Assembly (NCBI GenBank): GCA_007116685.1 | Contig: SKIC01000324.1 | Coordinates: forward strand, 1-7,402 | DNA length: 7,402 nt | Direction: 5' to 3' | DNA from: Balneolales bacterium | GTDB taxonomy: Bacteria; Bacteroidota; Rhodothermia; Balneolales; Natronogracilivirgulaceae | Part shown: piece after piece, positions 1 through 6,427 of the stretch | Layout of the letters: the number at the start of each line of letters is the position of its first letter | Numbering within the stretch: the first letter of the stretch is position 1 | Notes under the pieces: model-generated | What the model saw: the letters and a program-made list of their open reading frames with translations, nothing else | Database searches by the model: none | Told to the model about the DNA's origin: nothing | Made by a program: the position numbers and the translations under genes

Positions 1-426
1 ATCTACAATTACGATTTACAAGCGCTTGGTAATAACTCGTACATGTTGCGTATTGGCAACAAAACGCACACGCTCACTAATGTGAAGGTCAGCAAAACGG
101 TAGCAAGTTTTGCATTGGATGGCGTATTCTACGATTTACCTGTAAAAGACGAGCAGCAAATACTTCTGGCAGAATTAGGTTTTGAAACGGACGCTAGTGG
201 CAGCCAAGGTACACTTGAAGCCCCTATGCCAGGAAAAATTCTGGAAATACTCGTTAATGTTGAAGATGAAGTAAAAACAGGTCAGCCATTGGTTATTCTG
301 GAAGCCATGAAAATGGAAAACGAGTTAAAAGCATCTGTAGATGGTAAAGTTTCTGAAATTTTGGTTGAAGCCGGCACATCAGTAGAAAAAAATTCACCAC
401 TAATACATATCGAACCCATTGGATAA
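1..426 (+). CDS. Biotin carboxyl carrier protein / biotin-lipoyl attachment domain, 5' end missing
   Basis: The frame is open from the first base, so the true start lies outside the window; 141 residues are visible. The last 70 or so form a biotinyl domain: a PMPGKI strand-turn, then EAMKMEN, in which the Lys encoded at 310-312 (visible residue 104) is the expected biotinylation site. A family-typical strand pattern follows, ending near HIEPIG. The first 60 residues look like a small beta-rich domain (RIGNKTHTLTNVKV) of the kind found before the biotinyl domain in acyl-CoA carboxylase alpha chains and in stand-alone carriers. The protein should carry carboxyl-biotin between a biotin carboxylase and a carboxyltransferase, probably of the acetyl-/propionyl-CoA or decarboxylase type; the substrate cannot be read from this fragment. 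Whether it is a stand-alone carrier or the tail of a longer carboxylase depends on upstream sequence. Its stop overlaps the murA start. Confidence 0.9.
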   Translation: MYNYDLQALGNNSYMLRIGNKTHTLTNVKVSKTVASFALDGVFYDLPVKDEQQILLAELGFETDASGSQGTLEAPMPGKILEILVNVEDEVKTGQPLVILEAMKMENELKASVDGKVSEILVEAGTSVEKNSPLIHIEPIG

Positions 427-1699
427 ATTTATTATTGAAGGGAAAACACCCTTACAAGGAACAATACCTATAAGTGGATCAAAAAATGCTGCCCTACCCC
501 TGATGGCAGCCGCCTTGCTTTCAGAAAACGCCGTGACACTTAGTAATATCCCTCGTCTTAAAGACATTTTTACGTTTAATAATGTATTGAGAGTAACCGG
601 GGCCCGCGTCGATTTCCATGAAAATACTAACACCCTTACCATAGACCCCACCAATGTCCATTTCTTAGAAGCACCTTATGATTTGGTTCGCAAGATGAGG
701 GCTTCGTTTTATATGTTGGGTGCTTTACTTGGTAAATACGGAGAAGCGAAGGTCTCACTACCCGGTGGTTGCGCCTGGGGTCCACGCCCGGTTGATTTAC
801 ACATCGAAGGCTTGAAAGCACTTGGTGCAAAAATTCGTATAGAAAATGGATACGTTTACGCCAACACTCCAAACGGCAGATTAATTGGTGGAAATATCAC
901 CTTAAATCCAAGCAGCGTTGGTGCCACGGTGAATATTTTACTTGGTGCTGTATTGGCTAAAGGAACATCTGTTATAAAAAATGCAGCGATGGAACCGGAT
1001 GTGGTTTCGCTCTGTAATTTTCTGATTGAGATGGGCGCTGAAATCAAAGGTGTGGGTACCTCAGAGCTTACCATAAATGGCGTAAAAGAATTACGAGGAA
1101 GTACATTCAGAAATAGTCCGGATAGAATCGAAACGGGTACCTGGATGATAGCCGCCAATATGCATCCTGAATCAAAAATAAAACTAACCAATTGCAACAC
1201 AAAAGAGTTGGGCATGTTTTACAAGATTTTTTCGAGCGTTACCGGAGAGATGGAAATTACCGATGACACCATTAGTATACAAGCCCCGGAAAGCATTCCG
1301 GCTTACTCCATTACAACAGAAATCTACCCGGGCTTCCCTACCGACCTTCAGGCACAATGGGCAACTATGATGACCCAAGCTGATGGAAAATCCACCGTAA
1401 CCGATACCATCTACAATGACCGCTTTAGTTACATACCCGAGTTAACACGACTTGGTGCGAACATCGAGTTCAAGCAAAACAGAGCAATTATCAGAGGGGC
1501 AACTCCCTTAACCGGAGCATCGGTAATGAGTACAGACCTCAGAGCCAGCGTGAGTTTAGTAATGGCAGCGATGGCCGCTGAAGGTCAAAGCGAAGTTTTG
1601 AGAATTTACCATTTAGACCGTGGCTACGAACAAATGGAGCAAAAATTAAACGCTGTTGGCGCTCGTATTACTCGTGCTCTTAGTGAAGAAAATTACTGA
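419..1699 (+). CDS. murA: UDP-N-acetylglucosamine 1-carboxyvinyltransferase (MurA)
   Basis: MurA transfers enolpyruvate from PEP to UDP-GlcNAc, the first committed step of peptidoglycan synthesis, in the cytoplasm. The 426-residue length is normal for the family (E. coli has 419). Visible landmarks are SGSKNAALP with Lys22-Asn23 in the PEP/UDP-GlcNAc site, LPGGCAWGPRPVDLH with Cys118 on the catalytic loop, GFPTD with Asp309 as the likely general base (Asp305 in E. coli), DLRAS at 373-377 and the closing RGYEQ with Arg401 (Arg397 in E. coli). Because the loop residue is Cys rather than Asp, the enzyme should be open to fosfomycin alkylation. The start is TTG at 419: the frame has a stop at 401-403 and no ATG or GTG in between, and the product begins MDKFIIEG as expected of MurA. 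It overlaps the upstream stop by 8 bases with no clear ribosome binding site, suggesting translational coupling. No T-rich terminator follows directly. Confidence 0.97.
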   Translation: MDKFIIEGKTPLQGTIPISGSKNAALPLMAAALLSENAVTLSNIPRLKDIFTFNNVLRVTGARVDFHENTNTLTIDPTNVHFLEAPYDLVRKMRASFYMLGALLGKYGEAKVSLPGGCAWGPRPVDLHIEGLKALGAKIRIENGYVYANTPNGRLIGGNITLNPSSVGATVNILLGAVLAKGTSVIKNAAMEPDVVSLCNFLIEMGAEIKGVGTSELTINGVKELRGSTFRNSPDRIETGTWMIAANMHPESKIKLTNCNTKELGMFYKIFSSVTGEMEITDDTISIQAPESIPAYSITTEIYPGFPTDLQAQWATMMTQADGKSTVTDTIYNDRFSYIPELTRLGANIEFKQNRAIIRGATPLTGASVMSTDLRASVSLVMAAMAAEGQSEVLRIYHLDRGYEQMEQKLNAVGARITRALSEENY

Positions 1700-1795
1700 T
1701 AGTTAAGCCTCAAAACAGCCAAGTTCCCTTTCGCTTTCCATCCAGTATTTTGTATATTGTTCAGATGTTTCAATTATTTAATTAATTGATTCATT

Positions 1796-1835
1796 ACGGT
1801 TGCCAAAGATTTTTAGGAATAAAGCAAGCAACCGT
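1796..1835 (+). other. Inverted repeat with possible GGAA-capped inner hairpin
   Basis: ACGGTTGC at 1796-1803 is the exact complement of GCAACCGT at 1828-1835, giving an 8-bp stem. The 24-base loop contains TTTA (1812-1815) and TAAA (1820-1823) separated by GGAA, a sequence of the GNRA tetraloop class. A U-G pair (1811/1824) can extend the inner stem. The strand on which it acts is inferred from the downstream ribonuclease gene. No T-run follows, so it is not a simple terminator. Confidence 0.4.
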
Positions 1836-1859
1836 GCCAAATTTGCGTTTTAGTTATTC

Positions 1860-1948
1860 AGCCCAGCGATGCTTTTAGCACCGGTTTTCAGAGAGCATAG
1901 CGGATACACTCTCTCTGAGTGATTGTTTTCGAAAGCACTCGCAAGGCT
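1860..1948 (+). other. Long imperfect stem-loop in the ribonuclease leader
   Basis: The outer arms pair as A1860-T1948 and GCC 1861-1863 with GGC 1945-1947. After a 2x2 mismatch, GCGATGCTTTT (1866-1876) pairs with GAAAGCACTCGC (1931-1942), with one bulged C (1938) and one U-G pair. Inside, CAC (1879-1881) can pair with GTG (1919-1921), and TCAGAGAG (1888-1895) pairs perfectly with CTCTCTGA (1911-1918) around a 15-base apical loop. This is about 26 nested pairs over 89 bases, more than I would expect by chance in a gap of this composition, though no folding calculation was possible. It could be part of an mRNA leader or a separate small RNA. Confidence 0.45.
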
Positions 1949-1974
1949 CAAAATTAATAAACTTATAATTTTTC

Positions 1975-2088
1975 GTAACGGCAGTATTAATGTCCATCTC
2001 AACTTTCTTTACATATCCACATTTTCAGCATGCGCAATTTGGTTTTCATGCAGGTGGGCGTGATAAAAACTGCTGTTACCTTGTAACA
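1975..2088 (+). promoter_or_regulatory. Competing RNA pairings next to the ribonuclease start codon
   Basis: GTAACGGCAGT (1975-1985) can pair with ACTGCTGTTAC (2069-2079), 11 bp with one G-U. Within that helix lie CCAC 2017-2020 with GTGG 2054-2057 and GCATG 2028-2032 with CATGC 2047-2051. The 3' arm is also the left arm of a local hairpin, TGTTAC 2074-2079 with GTAACA 2083-2088 around a CTT loop. The two folds use the same bases and exclude each other. The local hairpin ends 10 bases before the ATG at 2099, which suggests, by inference, control of translation or of mRNA stability. Confidence 0.4.
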
Positions 2089-2098
2089 AGTCACATAA

Positions 2099-4402
2099 AT
2101 GAAAAACCAAATCATCGTTCATTCTTCCGGAAAACAAGTCCGGACAGCGCTCATTGAAAATGGAGATATAGCCCAGTTATTTATAGAATCCCCTGAAAAT
2201 CAACGCACTGTTGGCGATATCTATCTTGCTGAAGTACACAAAGTTATGCGTGGTATACGCGCAGCTTTTATCTCTATGGGTACGCCTAAAGATGCCTTTC
2301 TTCACTTTTCCGACACAGGCGAAAATCTTCACAACTACATTGCCATGCTCAATGGCAAAGACGCCATTCCTAAATGGTTTGACCAATATCCATTAGCTGC
2401 CGGACCTGAGGACACAAAATCAGAGAAAACAGGCGAGCTTTCATCTACGGATGAACAAAATCGTATGGGTGCCCTTCTCCAGCCAAAACAAAAACTGATG
2501 GTTCAAATCGTTAAAGAACCTATTGGCTCTAAGGGACCACGAGTTTCTACAAACATTTCAATAGCCGGACGTTTCCTTGTTCTCATGCCAATGGGCGATT
2601 ACGTAGCGGTATCCAAGCGCATTCGCAGTTTTAAAGAGCGTCGTAGGTTAAGGTCTATCGTAAGTTCAATCTTGCCGGAAGGTTTTGGCGTTATCGTTCG
2701 TACAGTTGCTCAGGGGCAAAAAGCAGAAGCGCTTCAGGAAGATTTGAAAGACGTCTTGGATAAGTGGGCTGGTATCCTCGAAAAAATGAAAACAGCAAAA
2801 CCACCGGGATTGCTGCACAGAGATATGGATATGACCGAAAGTCTTATCAGAGATTTATTCGCCAAGGATTATGATCGAGTTCTGATTGACGATCCGAAGT
2901 TATTCAAATCTATTAAAACCTATGTTTCCCGTGTAGCTCCAGATATGATTCCTCAGATTCAGCTATACAAAGGCTCTGAGCATATTTTTGATTACATGAA
3001 GATTTCCCAGGATGTGGAATCAATTTTCTCACCTCGGGTGAAAATGCCGAGTGGTGGATATCTGATTTTCGAACAAACCGAAGCGATGTATGTTGTGGAC
3101 GTAAATTCGGGTCGCTATGCGGCAAAAAGAGCACAGGAAGATAATTCGCTTAAAACAAACCTGGAAGCTGCACGTGAAATAGCCAAACAGCTACGATTGC
3201 GTGATATTGGTGGTATTATCGTAGTAGATTTTATTGATTTGCGGGATGATGTAAATCGCAAGAAAGTATATGACGAACTGAAAAAAGAGTTTAGAAAAGA
3301 CCGGGCAAAGACCAACGTATTGCCAATGAGTGATTTCGGACTAGTTCAGATTACTCGTCAGAGAATACGTCCTAGCGTGGTAAAATCTGTTTCTAAAGCA
3401 TGTCCGATGTGTGGAGGAAGTGGTCAATTAGTAAGTAAAGACACTATCCTTGCAGATCTTGACGCATGGCTCACAAAGTTCAGATATGCCTACAAGTATC
3501 GTTCTGTTGATATGTATGTAAATCCTTATTTGGCTTCTCTCCTGCAATCCGGATTGATAAGTACACGTATGAAATGGATGCTCCGCTTTTGGATGCGCAT
3601 CAACATTACTGCGGATGAATCCATCTCAATGAATGATTTCAAATTCACGCTACCTGGCTCTGATATCGATATTACCGAAACTGTAATGCACGATGAGCCT
3701 ATCGAAGAAGCCATCAAAGAAAACGAGCGTACTATCGCTGATTTGCCTTCTGAGCAAAAGAAAGACGTCACCAAATTGGAGATGTACAAACGCGAAAAGA
3801 AGCAAAACGGTCAGGCCAGAAAAGACAATTATCAGAACAATAACAATCGAAACCAGCCTGATAACAGAAGCAATCAAAAGCCTAAAAAATCAGAGCCTGA
3901 AAAGCCTGCTAAAGCTGCCGCTCCAAGTGCTCCCAAAGAGGATGTCAAACAAGACAGAGGCAGAAAAGGCAAAGTAAGCGACAAGTATTACAAAAAAGAT
4001 AATGAGGCTGAAAAAGCTCCCGCTAAAGCTACCGTTGCTGAGGAGAAAAAAGACAAAGAAGAACAACCGCCATTAGCTATTGATGTAGCACGTGCGTACA
4101 AAAAGAAAATGGAGGCTCAGAAAGAAGACGAAAAAGCTGAGAATGAACCCTCCCCTGCCACAGATAAAGCTAAAGACGCTGACGCTGAAAGCGATACAAA
4201 AACAACCGCTAATGTGTCTAAAAGTCCTTCAGATGAGAAAAACGAAGAGGTAACAAAATCAGAAGATTCCGAGAACAAAGCGGATTCTAAAGCGGAAGTT
4301 AAGCCTGCTGATAAAGTTACCGAACCGGAAGAAAAACCAAAGCCGGCTCGCCGTGGCAGACCTCCCAAAAAGAAAGTAGAATCGGACGAATCCGAATCAT
4401 AA
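2099..4402 (+). CDS. rng: RNase E/G-family endoribonuclease with long charged C-terminal tail
   Basis: This is a single-strand-specific endoribonuclease for mRNA decay and rRNA processing. An S1 domain begins near residue 37 (VGDIYLAEVHKV) and resumes at about 126 (LLQPKQKLMVQIVKEP) after a roughly 45-residue insertion. The 5'-sensor RT pair is Arg201-Thr202 (GVIVRTVAQG). The catalytic domain has VDVNSG with Asp334 and Asn336, and VVDFID with Asp377; the two Asp are 43 residues apart, as are the Mg-binding Asp303 and Asp346 of E. coli RNase E. The Zn-link motif CPMC has Cys435 and Cys438, also with E. coli spacing. A small domain runs to about 540. Residues 550-767 are a low-complexity Lys/Glu/Ala/Pro tail ending in ARRGRPPKKK (750-759), an AT-hook-like basic patch. 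The catalytic half is complete; the tail makes it longer than RNase G and shorter than E. coli RNase E. ATG 2099 gives the usual N-terminus and lacks a Shine-Dalgarno site. hslV follows after 16 bases. Confidence 0.95.
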   Translation: MKNQIIVHSSGKQVRTALIENGDIAQLFIESPENQRTVGDIYLAEVHKVMRGIRAAFISMGTPKDAFLHFSDTGENLHNYIAMLNGKDAIPKWFDQYPLAAGPEDTKSEKTGELSSTDEQNRMGALLQPKQKLMVQIVKEPIGSKGPRVSTNISIAGRFLVLMPMGDYVAVSKRIRSFKERRRLRSIVSSILPEGFGVIVRTVAQGQKAEALQEDLKDVLDKWAGILEKMKTAKPPGLLHRDMDMTESLIRDLFAKDYDRVLIDDPKLFKSIKTYVSRVAPDMIPQIQLYKGSEHIFDYMKISQDVESIFSPRVKMPSGGYLIFEQTEAMYVVDVNSGRYAAKRAQEDNSLKTNLEAAREIAKQLRLRDIGGIIVVDFIDLRDDVNRKKVYDELKKEFRKDRAKTNVLPMSDFGLVQITRQRIRPSVVKSVSKACPMCGGSGQLVSKDTILADLDAWLTKFRYAYKYRSVDMYVNPYLASLLQSGLISTRMKWMLRFWMRINITADESISMNDFKFTLPGSDIDITETVMHDEPIEEAIKENERTIADLPSEQKKDVTKLEMYKREKKQNGQARKDNYQNNNNRNQPDNRSNQKPKKSEPEKPAKAAAPSAPKEDVKQDRGRKGKVSDKYYKKDNEAEKAPAKATVAEEKKDKEEQPPLAIDVARAYKKKMEAQKEDEKAENEPSPATDKAKDADAESDTKTTANVSKSPSDEKNEEVTKSEDSENKADSKAEVKPADKVTEPEEKPKPARRGRPPKKKVESDESES

Positions 4403-4409
4403 AGGAAAG
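4401..4409 (+). promoter_or_regulatory. Ribosome binding site of hslV
   Basis: AAAGGAAAG lies 9 bases before the ATG at 4419 and overlaps the ribonuclease stop. It is the only clear Shine-Dalgarno-like site in the window. It supports the ATG start of hslV and therefore the presence of a propeptide. Confidence 0.6.
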
Positions 4410-4418
4410 TATAAACCT

Positions 4419-4961
4419 ATGAGTATTCAGATTAAATCAACCACCGTACTTGGAGTTATTAAAGACGGTAAAGTAGCCCTGGGCGGCGACGGTCAAGCAA
4501 CTTTGGACAAAACGGTTATCAAATCTACCGTTCAAAAAGTGCGAAAACTTTACGGCGGACAAGTTCTTGCCGGTTTTGCCGGGTCAACAGCAGATGCCTT
4601 CACTCTTTTCGAAAAGTTTGAAGAAAAACTGAATCAATACAACGGAAGTATTCAGCGTGCTGCCGTTGAATTAGCCAAAGAATGGCGCGGTGATCGTTAT
4701 CTTCGAAAACTTGAAGCCCTGCTTATCGTGATGAACAAAGAGAAGGGTTTGCTTGTTTCCGGTCAGGGAGATGTTATCGAAACAGACGACAATATACTCT
4801 CCATCGGTAGTGGCAGCTCTTATGCCCTTGCTTCAGCAAGATCGCTGAAAAAGCATGCAAACCATATGAGCGCCAATGAAATAGTGCAAGAAGCACTAAC
4901 TATGGCCGCAGACATCTGCATCTACACAAATCATAATATTACCATTTTAGAGTTAGAATAA
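4419..4961 (+). CDS. hslV: HslV, proteolytic subunit of the HslUV (ClpYQ) protease
   Basis: HslV forms the double-hexamer threonine-peptidase chamber that degrades cytoplasmic proteins unfolded by HslU. The 180-residue product aligns with E. coli HslV along its whole length. TTVLGV begins at Thr8, the probable catalytic N-terminal Thr of the mature enzyme. Counting from it, Asp17 (residue 24, in GGDGQAT), Lys33 (residue 40) and Ser124 (residue 131, in GSGS) all fall where the family's active-site residues do. Other family motifs are AGFAGSTADAFTLFE, AKEWRGDRYLRKLEA and DICIYTNHN. The first seven residues (MSIQIKS) must therefore be removed, whereas E. coli HslV loses only Met. No other in-frame ATG, GTG or TTG is nearer the Thr, and the AAAGGAAAG site fits ATG 4419. 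It lies between the ribonuclease gene (16-base gap) and hslU (2-base gap), so all three are probably one transcript. Confidence 0.97.
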   Translation: MSIQIKSTTVLGVIKDGKVALGGDGQATLDKTVIKSTVQKVRKLYGGQVLAGFAGSTADAFTLFEKFEEKLNQYNGSIQRAAVELAKEWRGDRYLRKLEALLIVMNKEKGLLVSGQGDVIETDDNILSIGSGSSYALASARSLKKHANHMSANEIVQEALTMAADICIYTNHNITILELE

Positions 4962-4963
4962 TC

Positions 4964-6379
4964 GTGAGTACAAATAGCATTAAGCATCATGAGATGAATC
5001 TCACCCCCCATCAAATTGTAAAAGCATTAGATACCTACATCATTGGTCAAAAAGCCGCTAAGAAATCAGTGGCCATTGCCCTGCGTAACCGATGGAGAAG
5101 ATTAAATTCAGACGAGGAAATCCGTGATGATATCCTCCCGAATAATATCATACTGATCGGACCTACCGGTGTTGGTAAAACCGAAATTGCCCGCAGATTG
5201 GCAAAACTTGCAAAAGCGCCATTCATCAAAGTGGAAGCTTCGAAATATACTGAGGTAGGTTATGTTGGACGCGATGTTGAATCAATGATTCGCGACTTAA
5301 CAGATATTGCCGTTACCATGGTAAAATCAGAAATGCAGGAGCGTGTACAAGAAAAAGCAGGCGAAATGGTTGAAGAGCGAATATTAGATATTCTCATCCC
5401 TCCTGTTAAAAAACCCGGTACATCCGTTTCAAAAACCGGATTAGGAAATACTACCACAGATTCCTTTGATCCAAATCGTGCATCAGATTCTGAGTTAAAT
5501 GAGCGTACCAGAGAAAAATTACGCAACGGAGATCTCGAAGACCGAAAAATAGAGATTGATGTAAGATCAGGAAAAACTCCTACCATGCAGATTTTTGGTC
5601 CTGCAGGTATGGAAGAACTTGGCATGAATCTCCAGGATATGCTCGGTAATCTATCTCCTAAAAAGACAAAAAAACGGCAGGTTACCATCAAAGATGCTCG
5701 CAATCTTCTGCTTGCGGAAGAAGCCGAAAAGTTAATCGACCAGGATGCTGCCATTTCTGAGGCAATTAGCAGAGTTCAGACTTCCGGTATCGTTTTTATT
5801 GACGAGATTGATAAAATTGCCGGTGGAACCAAAGGCAGTGGTGGCAGCGGACCGGATGTAAGTCGTCAGGGTGTGCAGCGCGACCTACTCCCTATTGTTG
5901 AAGGCTGTAATGTTACAACGAAATACGGGATGATAAAGACAGACCATATTCTTTTCGTTGCCTCAGGTGCATTTCATGTTGCAAAACCATCTGATTTGAT
6001 TCCTGAATTACAGGGACGCTTCCCGATTCGGGTGGAAATGGATTCGCTGACAGAAAATGATTTCTATGAAATCTTAACCAAACCCAAAAATGCGCTGAGC
6101 AAGCAGTACATTGCCATGCTTGGTTCTGAAGGTGTTACTCTCTCCTTTGATGATTCTGCGATAAAAGAAATTGCTCGTGTAGCCGCTGAAATCAACAGTT
6201 CCGTAGAAAATATCGGAGCAAGAAGATTGCATACCATTTTATCAACAGTTCTGGAAGAGTTACTCTATACCATTCCTGATGACATGAGCCAGGGCGACAT
6301 TACTATAGATGAGGCCTATGTTAAAAAGCAGTTGGACTCTTTAATCAAAAACAGAGATTTGAGCCAATATATTCTATAG
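4964..6379 (+). CDS. hslU: HslU, ATPase/unfoldase subunit of the HslUV protease
   Basis: HslU is the AAA+ hexamer that unfolds substrates and feeds them into HslV. Motifs in order are LTPHQIVKALDTYIIGQ at the N-terminus, Walker A GPTGVGKT (66-73), the GYVG pore loop (99-102), the intermediate (I) domain at about 115-255, Walker B VFIDEID with Asp280-Glu281, ELQGRFPIR with the arginine finger Arg352, and sensor-2 GARRLHT (418-424). The C-terminus DLSQYIL resembles the E. coli tail that docks into HslV. At 471 residues it is 28 longer than E. coli HslU, partly from a longer I domain (region near 150-180) and partly from the start chosen. GTG 4964, 2 bases after the hslV stop, adds ten residues before the conserved N-terminus. 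ATG 4994 (MNLTPHQ) would give 461 residues and matches E. coli better. Neither has a good ribosome binding site, so the start is open. Confidence 0.97.
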   Translation: MSTNSIKHHEMNLTPHQIVKALDTYIIGQKAAKKSVAIALRNRWRRLNSDEEIRDDILPNNIILIGPTGVGKTEIARRLAKLAKAPFIKVEASKYTEVGYVGRDVESMIRDLTDIAVTMVKSEMQERVQEKAGEMVEERILDILIPPVKKPGTSVSKTGLGNTTTDSFDPNRASDSELNERTREKLRNGDLEDRKIEIDVRSGKTPTMQIFGPAGMEELGMNLQDMLGNLSPKKTKKRQVTIKDARNLLLAEEAEKLIDQDAAISEAISRVQTSGIVFIDEIDKIAGGTKGSGGSGPDVSRQGVQRDLLPIVEGCNVTTKYGMIKTDHILFVASGAFHVAKPSDLIPELQGRFPIRVEMDSLTENDFYEILTKPKNALSKQYIAMLGSEGVTLSFDDSAIKEIARVAAEINSSVENIGARRLHTILSTVLEELLYTIPDDMSQGDITIDEAYVKKQLDSLIKNRDLSQYIL

Positions 6380-6396
6380 ACCTAAGCTAAAGCATT

Positions 6397-6427
6397 CACT
6401 TTTTAAAGTGCATTTTTCCGTTTTTTT
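6397..6427 (+). terminator. Probable intrinsic terminator after hslU
   Basis: CACTTT at 6397-6402 pairs with AAAGTG at 6405-6410, best as a 5-bp stem with a TTTA loop. T5 (6413-6417) follows, and after CCG a second run of seven T (6421-6427). The stem is short and AT-rich, so it may be leaky. Its position 17 bases after the hslU stop fits the end of the ribonuclease-hslV-hslU transcript. Confidence 0.5.

Larger units (their letters stand above)
1700..2098 (+). promoter_or_regulatory. Non-coding gap; probable long structured leader of the ribonuclease gene
   Basis: These 399 bases hold no protein gene I can support. They contain an AT-rich inverted repeat (1770-1776 with 1783-1789) and then three larger sets of complementary arms, described separately, occupying about 1796-2088. 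The last ends about 10 bases before the ATG of the ribonuclease gene. No Shine-Dalgarno sequence precedes that ATG. No tRNA, SRP RNA, tmRNA or RNase P RNA signature was recognised on either strand. E. coli rne is known to have a long hairpin-bearing 5' leader through which RNase E limits its own mRNA; a comparable role here is inference from position and fold only. A separate small RNA inside the gap is the alternative. The promoter was not located with confidence. Confidence 0.45.

Noticed and set aside
1770..1789. AT-rich inverted repeat TCAATTA/TAATTGA as the murA terminator
   Set aside because: The stem contains almost no G-C pairs and no T-run follows, so it would not terminate by itself.
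1869..1922. A 17-codon reading frame (MLLAPVFREHSGYTLSE) as a leader peptide
   Set aside because: It falls entirely within the long stem-loop arms, has no ribosome binding site and shows no run of regulatory codons.
1964..1969. TATAAT as a -10 promoter box for the ribonuclease gene
   Set aside because: There is no -35-like hexamer at 16-18 bases upstream, no match to the Bacteroidota TTTG/TAnnTTTG pattern, and the region is AT-rich, so a chance match is likely. It would also place the start downstream of most of the folded region.
1700..2098. A classical structural RNA (6S, SRP RNA, RNase P RNA, tmRNA) in the gap
   Set aside because: None of the conserved sequence blocks of SRP RNA, RNase P RNA or tmRNA was seen on either strand. 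6S RNA is mainly structural and cannot be excluded, but no central-bubble arrangement over the right length was evident.
1990..2157. A + strand reading frame of 55 codons (MSISTFFTYPHF...) overlapping the ribonuclease start
   Set aside because: It lacks a ribosome binding site, resembles no family I know, and lies within the structured leader. It could be an upstream ORF coupled to the ribonuclease, but nothing beyond its being open supports that.
4117..4368. Open minus-strand frame opposite the ribonuclease tail (Ser/Phe-rich)
   Set aside because: It is the complement of a Lys/Glu/Ala-rich coding stretch; such composition produces long antisense frames rich in Ser and Phe without coding meaning.
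5260..5754. 164-codon minus-strand frame inside hslU
   Set aside because: It lies wholly opposite the well-conserved HslU I-domain coding region and resembles no known protein.
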